DNA of 64,000 nt from Laburnicola sp. R22_1. Taxonomy: Eukaryota > Ascomycota > Dothideomycetes > Pleosporales > Didymosphaeriaceae. The DNA lies in the NCBI GenBank assembly GCA_014281115.1, contig JACONQ010000011.1, forward strand, positions 186,001 to 250,000, given 5' to 3'. Each line of letters opens with the position of its first letter. Position 1 is the stretch's first letter. The position numbers were made by a program, and so were the translations under genes. Shown in pieces: positions 36,377 through 46,571 of the stretch. The notes beneath the pieces were generated by a model. The model searched no databases and had not been told where the DNA came from. It saw nothing but the letters and a program-made list of their open reading frames with translations.

Positions 36377-37478
36377 ACGTAAAGGATCACTCATCCGCCA
36401 GGATCACTCATCCGCCAGCCCCACCAAAATCGCGACGCGTCTTCTCACAATAGCTCTACAACAACGCAATAAAATAGGTAGTAAATAGATCTATTAGATG
36501 CGCGCTATCTAGTAGTACACTGAGTCATTTTGTGACCTTGTTTGTGACACTTGCTGCATGTTGCTCGAGGCCTACTTAGCTGCCTCGGCTGCTCTACCTG
36601 CTGGAGCACCCTTTGAGCCTCTATAGCAAGCAATTGACCTTCCTCTACCTGTAAAGCTCCTCCACGGGCTATATACTGTCGGCGCTGCTGCTCCTTACGC
36701 TGCCGGCGCTGGCTAGCCTGTTGAAGCTTCCTATTTTCCTCTGCAAGGATCGTTGCTGAATTCATCGCAAGTTGACAACCTTTGATAAGCTGGCGGATAG
36801 CCTGGGTAGTAGGGCACTGGGATTGACGACTAAGGCGGCCCTGGATAAGTCGAGCCTGCTGCTCTAGCTGAGCAATAGTATGTGGCGTCTCTGCTGTCCA
36901 TGCGACCTCAGCGTTGGCTGTCGTCCCTGGCGGAGACGGCGTCTCCTCTACGAGCTTAAACCACGCGCGGATTGCGACTGGGTCCTCATATCTCGCGCGC
37001 TGCGAATGGAACTTGCGATTCCACTTTGTCTGGAGCTCTGCCTGGCGGTTGACGAAGCGGGATACCCATTTCTGGCCAACTGGCTGGGGAGGGGGGTTTT
37101 GGCCGCACGCGGCGAGTAAAGTATCTGCCATACGTCGTACGTCAATAATCTGTGGCGGAAAGCCTCGTCGGTCAAGGTCTAGGATCCAATCTACTAGAGA
37201 CTGCTCCTCTATAGCGTGTAGCTTTCGTTTCTGGGCGTTGGCGGTGGCTTGTGGTAGGCTACCTGCAAGGCGATCGCGAAGCGTAGTACGAGGAGTACTA
37301 TATAGAATAGAGGCTCTTTTAACGCGTAAATTTTTATCCCTCTGAAGGGCAGCAGTAGCTAGAGCTAGTCTGCCTTCTTTCTGAAGCTGCTGAGTGTTCT
37401 GTGTGGGCGGCATGGCGAGAGTTGTGAGGAGACGCGTCGCGATTTTGGTGGGGCTGGCGGATGAGTGATCCTTTACGT
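36377..37478 (-). mobile_element. internally deleted Fot1/pogo-like element
   Basis: Ends ACGTAAAGGATCACTC match as inverted repeats and are flanked by TA (36375-36376 and 37479-37480). The left end has a direct tandem duplication of 17 bp (36383-36399 and 36400-36416); the right end has one copy. At 1,102 bp it is about 0.8 kb shorter than its relatives. The missing part corresponds to the DDE catalytic domain. Confidence 0.85.
36505..37413 (-). CDS. pogo-type DNA-binding protein lacking the DDE domain
   Basis: Open frame of 302 residues from ATG 37413 (MPPTQNTQQLQKEGRLALA), chosen because it is the first ATG inside the inverted repeat. Residues about 5-50 are a psq-type helix-turn-helix (KRASILYSTPRTTLRDRLAG). 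Residues 65-130 are a CENP-B/Tc5-type second DNA-binding domain (LDRRGFPPQIIDVRRMADTLLA, VGQKWVSRFVNR). At about 145 (WFKLVEE) it jumps straight to the C-terminal part seen after the DDE core in relatives: a charged coiled coil (ENRKLQQASQRRQRKEQQRR) and a CX2CX4HX4C zinc knuckle (CSKCHKQGHKMTQC). There are no stops or frameshifts despite the RIP surroundings. It could bind element ends without cutting; that is inference. Confidence 0.75.
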   Translation of the reverse strand: MPPTQNTQQLQKEGRLALATAALQRDKNLRVKRASILYSTPRTTLRDRLAGSLPQATANAQKRKLHAIEEQSLVDWILDLDRRGFPPQIIDVRRMADTLLAACGQNPPPQPVGQKWVSRFVNRQAELQTKWNRKFHSQRARYEDPVAIRAWFKLVEETPSPPGTTANAEVAWTAETPHTIAQLEQQARLIQGRLSRQSQCPTTQAIRQLIKGCQLAMNSATILAEENRKLQQASQRRQRKEQQRRQYIARGGALQVEEGQLLAIEAQRVLQQVEQPRQLSRPRATCSKCHKQGHKMTQCTTR

Positions 37479-37484
37479 TAATTA

Positions 37485-39607
37485 CCCTGTCTCGGCAGTC
37501 AATGCGCACCGTCACTCAATGCGCAACCCCAACGTAATCGCTCAGCCAGCAATATGAGGCTATAGAGCTCTACACAAAAGCTTTTATCGCGAGATTTTCT
37601 AGAGTTGGCTTCTCATAGAGCTATAGATGATTACTAGCTAGTCAGATTATAGATATCTGCTTGGTGTTCTGATTATACGGCCACAGCGCGATGATGGCGT
37701 TGATGGCGCAGATGCCGCCGCATCAACGCGTACAGGTGCTGGCATAGATTTCTTCCTCTTTGTAACTGTATGAGTAGCTTTTGAAGCTTTCTGACTTCCC
37801 TTTTTGGCAATTTTGAGACGTTTTTGAAGTTGTTGTTGAGTCTTGCGAGCCTGTTGACGGAGGCATCGCTCAGCAGCTTGATCAGCTTTCTCCTTGGCGG
37901 GCGCATCTCTGGCTGCTGCCCGCTCAACGCGCTTCTCCTGCTGTAAACGAGCTTTAAGCTGTTTATTAGCTATATGGATCTCTTGCTGCTGAGCTTTTTG
38001 GAGTTGTAACTGTTGTTTTTCAGCCTCCTGCTGGCTGAGCGAGTTACGCGCCCTCTGTACGCGGGCAGGTGACCAGAAAACTGCTCCTCCATGCCACTCC
38101 TTAGGTTGCTCTAAGGGCAGAGTCTTGCCTTTTGTTTGACGCCGTTTCTGGTTTGTAAGAGCTTCTCGGAGACCCTTATTTTCATGCTCTAGGAGCTGCT
38201 TTTGTACAGAGATTGAGTGTATCGTCTGGCTCAGCTTACGCGACTCCTCAGTCGCGATATCCTTCACAGTGGAGCGTAACAGTCGCTCTATTTTACGCCA
38301 ATCTGACGCGCTAAGTACTGAGGTAGAGCTCACTGGTGATTCTGGCTCTGGCAGAGTCTCTTTGTTAAACCTTTTGAGGATAGGCGTTGGATCTGGCGGC
38401 GAGATACCTGTACACTCAAAAGCTTTGGTAATCAACTGCGGCGTAACTGACGTCGTCCAGGCCTTCCAGAATAGCGTAAAGAAGTCTCTTTTGGCGATTG
38501 TTGACAGTCCTTGGCTCCTATACAGGTATCCGGAGAGCTCGTCAGAGTAGGCAGCTGAGAGAGACTTAAATACGCAGACGTCAAGAGGCTGCAGCGTATG
38601 AGTCGCATGAGGGAAATATCGCAAGGAGGATCTTATTCTGATCGCAGTAGTTGATAAAATCCATAGTAACGTGAGATCCATGCCCATCAAGGACTAGGAG
38701 TCGCCACTGCTGTCGAGCCTTCTCCTTTGTACAGCGATCAAACACCTGTTTAAGCCATTGAAGCCCTATCTTATTGTTTGACCATCCAGAGGTTGATGAG
38801 GTGATAAAGACTCTGTGAGAATTGACGTTGATTTCTTCAACCTAGCTTGATTGTAGAGTCGCGGCGTCAGATCAATAGATTAGCGCTGGATCAACAGTAG
38901 ATCCGTCGGCGCATATACATGCGATGAGCGAGATCCACTTATGGCTGCTGTCCTGTATAGATTGCCTTACTTGGCGACTCTTATATAGAGGCCTATCGAA
39001 GATCCTCTTTGACCTGCCTGTGATACTAAGTAGGAAGCCTTTTTGTCTATATTGTACGTATGCTAAGGCTCTACGCCATACTTTGTAATTTTCTTGTGTA
39101 GAAGCTTAAAGTAGAGCCTATATTTTGCCCCTGAATTAGCGTTGTGGCGATTGCTATTAATTCTAGTTGTCTATCTTAATATTAAGTCTTTGCTGTTGCG
39201 CCTGACAAAGCGATCAACCCATAATATGCTGACGTCCTTTTTAGCAATAGATATTGCGAAGTTTTGTATTATTTGATGTGTAGGAGGAAGACCACGCTTA
39301 GTAAGGCGTCTTATATACCGTAGGAGCTCCTTTTCTTGTTGTTGGCTGAGATTTTGTTGGTTTCTGCGAGGATCTTGCTGCGCGTATGTAGCGCGTCGGT
39401 GCTGGCGCGTCAAAGTAGATCGTACAACACCAAACTTTTTCGCAATTTCTCTATACGAAAAAGTTTCTCCTGGTCTCCGCGATTCGATTGCTGCTATCGC
39501 GGCCTCGATTGGGTCCATATTGGTGGAGATGCCGCGCGTTGAAGTTGGGGTGTTGCATGGGGGGTGGCGCGTTTTGGTGACGCGGCGCACCGACTGCCAA
39601 GGCACGG
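37485..39607 (-). mobile_element. Fot1/pogo-like DDE element
   Basis: Imperfect inverted repeats of about 31 bp (CCCTGTCTCGGCAGTC left, CCGTGCCTTGGCAGTC right, read inward) are flanked by TA (37483-37484 and 39608-39609). Length is 2,123 bp. TCAATGCGCA occurs twice in the left end at 17-bp spacing. It starts only 6 bp after the neighbouring element. Confidence 0.8.
37647..39518 (-). pseudogene. pogo-type DDE-1 transposase, inactivated
   Basis: Start ATG 39518 (MDPIEAAIAAIESRRPGE), preceded by the leader CTCCACCAAT. An N-terminal psq helix-turn-helix and CENP-B-type domain (39171-39518) end at an in-frame stop. The catalytic part shows YNIDKKGF (usual YNMDEKGF), LVLDGHGSH and LQPLDVCVF, so all three Asp survive. 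A one-base shift near 38650 and several stops break the frame. The C-terminal 200 residues (to 37647) form a Gln/Lys-rich coiled coil. The Met-to-Ile and Glu-to-Lys changes beside the first Asp are G-to-A. Confidence 0.85.
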
Positions 39608-39714
39608 TACGTGTAGCTTATATTACTAATAAAGTATTCTAGTCTTATAACACCAGATTTAGCGCCCTAGGTTAGAGATTGCGCTTAGATTAAAGAAGCT
39701 TTTGTATTAACGTA

Positions 39715-41587
39715 CTTTGCACTCGAGTCGGACACTCCATCGAGTCGGACACTTTGCCAAGACCCTACCAAGTTCTGTACTATTCACGATAGTATAGAGT
39801 CAACATGAACTATTTTTAATAGTCTAAATAGGCTAAACTATTCAGAATCTACTTCTATAAGCTGTCTACAGGTCTTTTTATTGTGCCTAGGCTTGCCGCA
39901 GCGTCCACAGCGCCGTTGAGCGGATTCGCCTCCATTAGTGCGCACCCTCTTCTTTGCCTTCTTGCCATCACTACGCACCCCAAAGTCCTTTAGAGTAGCC
40001 AGTCGCTGGCCCTCTTCAACTGTAAGGACTCCTTCTTGCTGCAATCGCTTTCTTTTATATGATTTACGTCGTGTGGCGGCCTCATTAGCAGCTTGAAGTT
40101 CGGCGTTGCGTTTGGTCATTAATACCGGTACTGGTACCAAAGAATGCCCTATTATCTCAGCGCCTTTAACGAGCTTTTCCATCGCCTCAACCATATAAGT
40201 TGGGGAACTATCTACATGCCTTTAAATCCTCTGCTTAACTAGCGTTGATTGCGACCCAAGTTCTGTACTATTTCGCGGAGTTTGCGACTCCTATATACTA
40301 TCGCGAATAGTACAAAGTGGAGGCGTACGCAGGCGGACGTCAAGCTGCGATATCACAACTTCTAGGTTGTGGGGCACTAGGCCAGCACCTCAAAAGCCTC
40401 CTTTGATATTACTTTCAGTAAACAAAGCCTTAAAAGCAGCAATAAAGCAAGGCAGGAACTCGATTTTAGTAATGTGCGTGATGTAGTTGCGCATTAAATC
40501 CTCAGCTTAGCGCCTATACGCCTTTTTTAAAGGCGCGAAACAGCCCACATCAAGTGGCTACAAGAGGTGCGACGAATGCGAGGGCATACAGAGAGTAACA
40601 ATATTGCTCTTCTTGCAATACTGTTCGAATTTGAATAAGTTGTGACTCTTATGGCTATCAAGAATAAGCAAACGTGTTGTGCTAACAACACGCCTCTTTG
40701 TATACTTATTAAAGTGCTTTAGCCACTATAGACTAAGCTTATTTATTGTCTAGCCGTTCTTAGAGACTGTAATAACCCAATTATAAGGTAGATTCTTCTC
40801 CTTATACCAGGCGGAGAGGTAGTGCTTGCCCCCGAAGATAATAAAGGGTGGGATCCACCACCCTGTCGCATTAATGCCTTAGATGACTGTTGTCCACTCC
40901 CTATTGCCCTGCTGCACCTGCTTTGGCCGTCCTTAACGCTCAGAGCCTGTGACTACTGCTCTAGTTAATATTATGCCTATTATGAAGCCTGCTTTATTAA
41001 AATTGTAGGTGTCCTCGTCTAGGATACCATGTTTGGCCTTCATGTTCTCCACAAGCTGGAACCAGTCTTGTATCACCTTAGGATCCTCCTAGAGAGCTCT
41101 CTTATAGTCGTACTTTCGATTAAACTTGACTTTAAGCTCTAGCTGGCGCTTAACAAAGTCATAAGGCCACCTCTGGCCAACTGGCTCATAGTGGCGTGCA
41201 GCCAGTAAAGAATTAGCTATATCTTTTATAGCATCAAGCCAAGGCGGAAATCCTCGCGCGTCTAGGTCGAGTATATGCTCCACAATCGCCTGCTCCTCTC
41301 TTATAGTAAGTCTTATTTTGTTGGGTGCGCAGTTGCGTCTAAACGTCTTTCTAGCGCGTTGGTCGCTAAGTGTACTTCGAGAGACGTTATAGATAGCTGC
41401 AGCGCGTCGCTAAGAGAGTGTCGCGTCTTGTTTAATAGCCTAGATCGCAAGCTGTATACGCGCTTTTTTTAACACTAGTAGTTCATTATGTGGTTAAGGC
41501 ATCGCGTTATACTATTGCTGATAGTACGTTTTGGTGGGGTCTTGGCAAAGTGTCCGACTCGATGGAGTGTCCGACTCGAGTGCAAAG
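39715..41587 (-). mobile_element. Fot1/pogo-like DDE element, zinc-knuckle family
   Basis: Inverted repeats of about 60 bp begin CTTTGCACTCGAGTCGGACA and are flanked by TA (39713-39714 and 41588-41589). Each end carries TCGAGTCGGACACT twice, 17 bp apart. Length is 1,873 bp, nearly that of the related plus-strand element 44162-46030. Confidence 0.9.
39838..41502 (-). pseudogene. pogo-type transposase with zinc knuckle, inactivated
   Basis: Start ATG 41502 (MP-PHNELLVLKKARIQLAI). Best-preserved parts are the CENP-B-type domain with LDLDARGFPPWLDAIKDIANSLLAA (41089-41283) and the C-terminal zinc knuckle CGRCGKPRHNKKTC (39838-40194). In the broken catalytic region LLILDSHKSH and PLDVGCFAPLKKAY can be read, so the last two Asp remain, while Gly of the usual DGH has become Ser. 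It is the closest relative of 44248-45882 in the window. Confidence 0.83.
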
Positions 41588-41633
41588 TACGTTATAGTTT
41601 AAGACTAATAGTATAAACAGTCTTGTGACTTTT

Positions 41634-41798
41634 AGACTCATGTCACTTCAAGCATCAGTCTATGACCTCTTAGGGCAATGTTGAATCTGTCTTCTATCTC
41701 CATTTCTCCTAATTGCATCTCTATGCCTATGCGTAGTCTAAGGCCAGCGCGCATAATTACATCGATAGCGATATAGAGCTCCTCCCAAGCAAAATCTT
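41634..41798 (-). repeat. 165-bp duplicate of the P450 3' end, RIP-like changes
   Basis: Direct tandem repeat of 41799-41963, i.e. the last codons of the P450 gene. About ten differences are seen. Eight are C-to-T or G-to-A, giving this outer copy the more AT-rich state; the others are one transversion and one opposite transition. It has no role as coding sequence because the gene stops at 41797-41799, in the junction. Confidence 0.85.
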
Positions 41799-43501
41799 AG
41801 ACTCTTGTCACTTCAAGCATTAGTCTATGACCTCTTGGGGCAATGCTGAATCTGTCTTCCATCTCCATTTCTCCCAATTGCATCTCTGTGCCTATGCGTA
41901 GTCTAAGGCCGGCGCGCATGATTACATCGATAGCGATATAGAGCTCCTCCCAAGCAAGATTTTGCCCAATGCAGTTCCTCGGACCAATGCCAAACGGTGT
42001 GAGAGAGCTTTCCATCGCCTCGGTACTGCGTAACCAGCGCGCTGGTGAGAATTGATTAGGGTTTGGAAAGACTTCAGGATCGCGATGATGTATCCAGTTT
42101 TGCATACCGACAACGGTGCCTTTGGGTAATAGATATTCGCCAACCTGAAGAGGTTCCAGAAGGACACGTGGTAGCGTTGAGATTATGGTAGGGAATCGAC
42201 GAAGTGTCTCTTTGATGACAGCATTAAGAAACTTGTTTTGACGAAGGGCATTCATGTCGTCTGCCGGAGTATTGGTAATCTCTTCACGGAGTTGTTCTTG
42301 GATATGCGAGTTCTCGGGAAGTGAGAGCGCGTATAAAAGATATGTCAACGTAGACGAGGTCGTTCCGCTACCGGCAAACATATATCCCATTGCTTCTTCA
42401 ACGAGTTCTTCGTGGTTTAACTTCCGACCCAGAAAGCCATCTACGCCCAAGGCGATTGGAGAGAGCAGGTACTTTGTGTCAGCCGAAGACTTGGCCAGGA
42501 AGTGATCTACCATATCCCTGGATTTTCGTTCCCAATATTCGAAGCTACGATAGGCATCACCAATGACGCCTGGTAATTTTACGCCAAGTCCAGTTGTCTT
42601 GAGGAATGGGAAAAAACCGTCGATTATGAGTATTGGGGCGCTGCTATCCATCGCTTGTAGCAGCTCAAGCGCACTTTCATCAGCAAGCTCTTCCTTGAAA
42701 TCCTTTGCAAAAGCTGCTTTGCAGATCGTCTCGAAGCTGAACAGTCCGCATAATCTGTACGCGTTGGCGGTCCTTGACACGGACACACTGGCTTCGTTGA
42801 AAAGACGACGTGCGAGATCTTCTGCCTTCTCTTTCATCAATGGATCTAACTGCGTGATTGACCGGAATGCGTACACGGAGCTGCTAAGCTTCCTGCGTGC
42901 TCCATGTTCCCTAGGGTTACTTTGCCACGGCGTCAGTACTGCTTCTCTCTTCGAAAGAGCGAGACTTACGTCATCTGGAAGATGTTGTTTTTACCGACGA
43001 AGGAAGCTCTGTGGTAGAAAGCGCCATCCTTTACCACACTCTTTGAGTTGGTGTATATAACTCTGAGGTATCGCCAATCTGCAATAGAAATCTCGTTGGG
43101 TCCAATGCGCACGATGGAGCCGTAATTGCGATGGAGCCTCTCAAGTTCCTGTACCCGCGTTACGGTTAACTTATTGATGCGTAGGGGTTGTTTGTCCAAA
43201 TCTTCTTACATATACTCGGCGGCCCTTCAAGCTTTCCAAAGCAACATTCCAGGTTGAAACTCCTGACCACCATGGCCCAGGTATATGTTTCAATGGACTG
43301 TGCAGCAAGCGAAGAGCCAGCTAGGTGGTATAAATAAGTCAGCTTGCGTTTAAGGTAGACGAAAGTAATAGTAGCATGATGAAACGGAGAGAGGCATACA
43401 ACGAACAGAACGTAGCATACAACAAGTGATGCTGCAAGACTACTTGCTACCGTTGATGGCCCGAGATGTCGTAAACTTTGCAGAAAAGTTGTTATAGCCA
43501 T
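41797..43501 (-). CDS. cytochrome P450 monooxygenase, four exons
   Basis: Exons 43386-43501, 43210-43297, 42970-43148 and 41797-42919 give 502 codons (501 residues) with no interruption. Donors are GTTTCA (weak), GTAAGA and GTAAGT; acceptors CAG, CAG and AAG. Residues about 15-37 are a membrane anchor, followed by the proline hinge PLKHIPGPW. Further marks are the I-helix AGSGTT (about 306), the ExxR of KETLRR (about 363) and the heme-binding FGIGPRNCIG (about 435-444) with its Cys ligand. Length is normal for a microsomal fungal P450, which oxidises small molecules with electrons from P450 reductase. Substrate unknown; no biosynthetic partner genes lie nearby, only transposons. The first intron donor is the least certain part. 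Confidence 0.88.
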
Positions 43502-43663
43502 AATGTGGGTAGATAATTAGGGAACAATTGAAAGAATAGTTTTGAGATGCTGGGTACGGCCTGGTGAGGTATAGGAGTAGGACGTTGCGAATGGAGTCAA
43601 TTATAACAGTGATTTTCGGCAACGAAAAGACACGATCAGCATAGTTTGTTACTAATACTAATT

Positions 43664-43698
43664 GCGGGGTTACCAGTAGTTGCGGGACCTTTGCGGGG
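43664..43698. promoter_or_regulatory. two GCGGGG words upstream of the P450
   Basis: GCGGGG at 43664-43669 and 43693-43698 fits the SYGGRG consensus of the carbon-catabolite repressor CreA and lies 160-200 bp before the P450 start. Short motifs occur by chance, so this is only suggestive. Confidence 0.3.
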
Positions 43699-43789
43699 AA
43701 ATCACAAGTACAAGGGGGGAGCATGAACGGACTTGCTAGTGCGAGAAGCTTCCAAGGGTGCCTCTCTCTTATAACTAGAGCAACAGAGT

Positions 43790-44160
43790 TAAGAGCCCTC
43801 AGCAGATTTTACTAGTTAATTTTAAGCTTAGCTATATAGTAAGCTTTAAAGTATTATATATAAACTTTTTAACTAAAATTTTATATACTTTTTTAGTAGA
43901 AAAATACTTTTTAATTTTATAGCTAGCTCTTTATTATAGTAATAGTTATTTTTAAAATTAATTAAATAGTTAGCCTTTTTTATATATATAAAGTATTTAA
44001 TAATAATAAAAATTAGTACAGTAAAATAATTTTAGACTATAAAAAAGTAAATTTAGAGGGTAAAGTTTAATAATATAAAGTAGCTAAATAAAGTAAAAAA
44101 AAATTAGCTTTAATCTAGACTTAGTAAAGAAGAAAGTAAGTTTTAGTCTAAATATAACGT
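43790..44160. other. AT-rich decayed sequence
   Basis: No open frame or motif recognised. The segment separates the P450 promoter region from the next transposon. Confidence 0.6.
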
Positions 44161-44161
44161 G

Positions 44162-46030
44162 CTCCACAAGCGAGCGACTCACCCAACCGAGCGACTCACT
44201 TTTGCCAAGACCCCACCAAAACGTACTGCCAGCAATAGTACAACGCGATGCCTCAACAACACAACGAACCACTAGCGTTAAAAGAAGCGCGTATACAGCT
44301 TGCGATCCAGGCTATCAAACGAGACGCGTCACTTTCGCAAAGACGCGCTGCCGCTATCTATAACGTCCCTCAAAAGACCCTCAGCCGACAACGCGCTAGA
44401 ATCGCCTTCCAACGCGACTGCCCACCCAACACAATAAAGCTCACTGTAAGAGAGGAGCAGGCGATTATACAGCATGTACTCGACCTAGACGCGCGAGGAT
44501 TCCCGCCGCGGCTTGCTGCCGTAGAGGATATGGCCAATTCTTTGCTTGCTAAGCGGCATCGCGACCCTATGGGCCATAACTAGGCTCCAAACTTTGTTAA
44601 GCGCTAGCTAGAGCTTAAAGTCAAGTTCAATCGAAAGTACGACTATAAGAGAGCCCTCCAGGAGGATCCTAAGGTGATACGAGGCTGGTTCTGGCTTGTG
44701 GAGAACATGAAGGCCAAGTATAGTATCCTAGATAAGGACACCTACAATTTCGACGAGTCTGGCTTTATAATGGGCATAATATCAACTAGAGCAGTAGTTA
44801 CAGGCTCTGAGCGTCGAGGACGGCCAAAGCAGGTGCAGCAGGGCAATAGAAAGTGGACAACAGTCATCCAAGGCATCAACGCGATGGGGTGGTGGATCCC
44901 ACCCTTCATTATTTTTAGGGGCAAGTACCACCTCTCCGCCTGGTATAAGGAGAAGGATCTACCTCATAATTGGATTATTGCAGTCTCTAAGAACAGCTGG
45001 ACGACAAATGAGCTTGGTCTGCAATGGCTAAAGCACTTTGATGAGCATACAAAGAGGCGTACTACTAGTAGAGCATGTTTGCTTATTATTAATGGCCACA
45101 AAAGTCATAACTCGCTCAAATTCTAGAATTACTACAAAAAGAGTAATATTATTACTCTCTATATGCCTTCACATTCGTCGCACCTTTTGCAGCCACTTAA
45201 CGTGGGTTGTTTTGCGCCGTTAAAGAAGGCGTATAGGCGCCAAGCCGAGAATCTAATGCGCAACCACATCACGCACATCACCAAAATCAAGTTCCTACCT
45301 TGCTTTATTGCTGCTTTTAAGGCTTCAATTACTGAAAGTAATATCAAAGGAGGCTTTCGAGGTGTTGGCCTAGTGCCCCACGACCCAGAGGCTGTACTAT
45401 CGCAGCTTGACGTCCGCCTGCGTACGCCTCCAGAATGTACTATTCGCGATAGTATACCGGTATGGGAGTCGCAAACTTCGCGAAATAGTACAGAACTTAG
45501 GTCGCGATCGATGCTGGTTAAGCAGAGGATTCAAAGGCATGTGGATAGTTCCCCAACTTATATGGTTGAGGCGGTGGAAAAGCTCGTCAAAGGCGCCAAG
45601 CTGATGGGGCATTCTTTAGTGTTGATGACCAAACGCAACGCCAAACTTCAAGCTACTAATAAGGCCGCCACGCGACGTAAATCGCACAAAAGAAAGCGAT
45701 TGCAGCAAGAAGGAGCTCTTACAGCTAAAGAGGGCCAGCGGCTGGCTACTCTAAAGGACTTTGCGGCGCGCAGTAATGGCAAGAAGGCAACGAAGAGGGT
45801 GCGCGTTAATGGAGGCGAGCCAACTCAACGGCGCTGTGGACGCTGCGGCGAGCCTGGGCACAATAGAACAACGTGTAAGTAACCTGCAGAAGTAGATTCT
45901 GAATAGATTGGCCTATTTAGACTATTGATAATAGTTCGTATTGACTCTGTACTGTCGTGAATAGTACATGTTTTGGTGGGGTCTTGGCAAAAGTGAGTCG
46001 CTCGGTTGGGTGAGTCGGTCGCTTGTGGAG
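44162..46030 (+). mobile_element. Fot1/pogo-like DDE element, zinc-knuckle family
   Basis: Inverted repeats of about 60 bp begin CTCCACAAGCGAGCGACTCA. CGAGCGACTCAC is repeated 17 bp apart at each end (one copy at the right end has CGACCGACTCAC). TA flanks the right end (46031-46032), while the left flank is TG. Length is 1,869 bp. The inner part of the repeats (TTTGCCAAGACCC) is shared with 39715-41587, whereas the outer doublet is not. Confidence 0.9.
44248..45882 (+). pseudogene. pogo-type transposase with zinc knuckle, D-N-N active site
   Basis: ATG 44248 (MPQQHNEPLALKEARIQLAI) to TAA 45880-45882. Parts in order: psq helix-turn-helix, CENP-B-type domain (LDLDARGFPPRLAAVEDMANSLLA), DDE core and a C-terminal zinc knuckle CGRCGEPGHNRTTC. 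Stops interrupt the frame near 44580, 44608 and 45124, all Trp or Gln sites. Active-site residues are NFDESGF (Asp kept), IINGHKSH (Asn for Asp) and LQPLNVGCF (Asn for Asp). Both substitutions are GA-to-AA changes expected of RIP. It is therefore catalytically dead twice over. Confidence 0.87.
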
Positions 46031-46039
46031 TACGTTAGT

Positions 46040-46320
46040 ATTTATTATAAACTTTATTTTTTTGAAAAGTTAGCTAAAGTAGTTAAAATCTATTATATAT
46101 ATATATATATATAGTAATTATTAACTTTAAATATATTATTACTTATTTTAGTATTAAACAAAGGTATTTAAGGTAGCTAAAATTCTAAATAGTAAATAAA
46201 CTAAAATAAGTAACTGTTTAAAAAACTTATAGTTATAAAGGGATATTAGCTAATAGTTAACTATAGTTACTAGTACTGTAAGTACGTAGGTAAAGGTAAG
46301 CTTCGGGCGAAAGATCGTAC
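46040..46320. other. AT-rich decayed sequence
   Basis: Includes a TATATATA run near 46095; no gene seen. Confidence 0.6.
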
Positions 46321-46384
46321 CGTGCTCAGTGCATATGCTCACACCAGCAGTCCGTTCATGATAACCCCTTGTATCACTAGTCTA

Positions 46385-46571
46385 CTATGGTACAGGGCAA
46401 AAGTAGTGTAGGGGGAGCCTGAGGTCTGTGTGCTCGTATCTTATAAAACAACGACGGGAAGAGAAGCGCATGCCCTCCTATTGGTGATAATGCCTGTAGT
46501 GGTCTGTGTTTATCGGTTACGCCACAGCCTCTTACGATCGGACCGAACTCTCCTTTTGCCCTGTACCATAG
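46385..46571. mobile_element. 187-bp MITE with TA target duplication
   Basis: CTATGGTACAGGGCAAAA at the left end returns as its exact complement at the right end, and both ends adjoin TA (46383-46384 and 46572-46573). The symmetry extends over the TA plus one base on each side, giving a 21-bp inverted repeat. No coding capacity. The TA duplication suggests mobilisation by a Tc1/mariner-superfamily transposase, but its repeats match none of the larger elements here. Confidence 0.75.
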
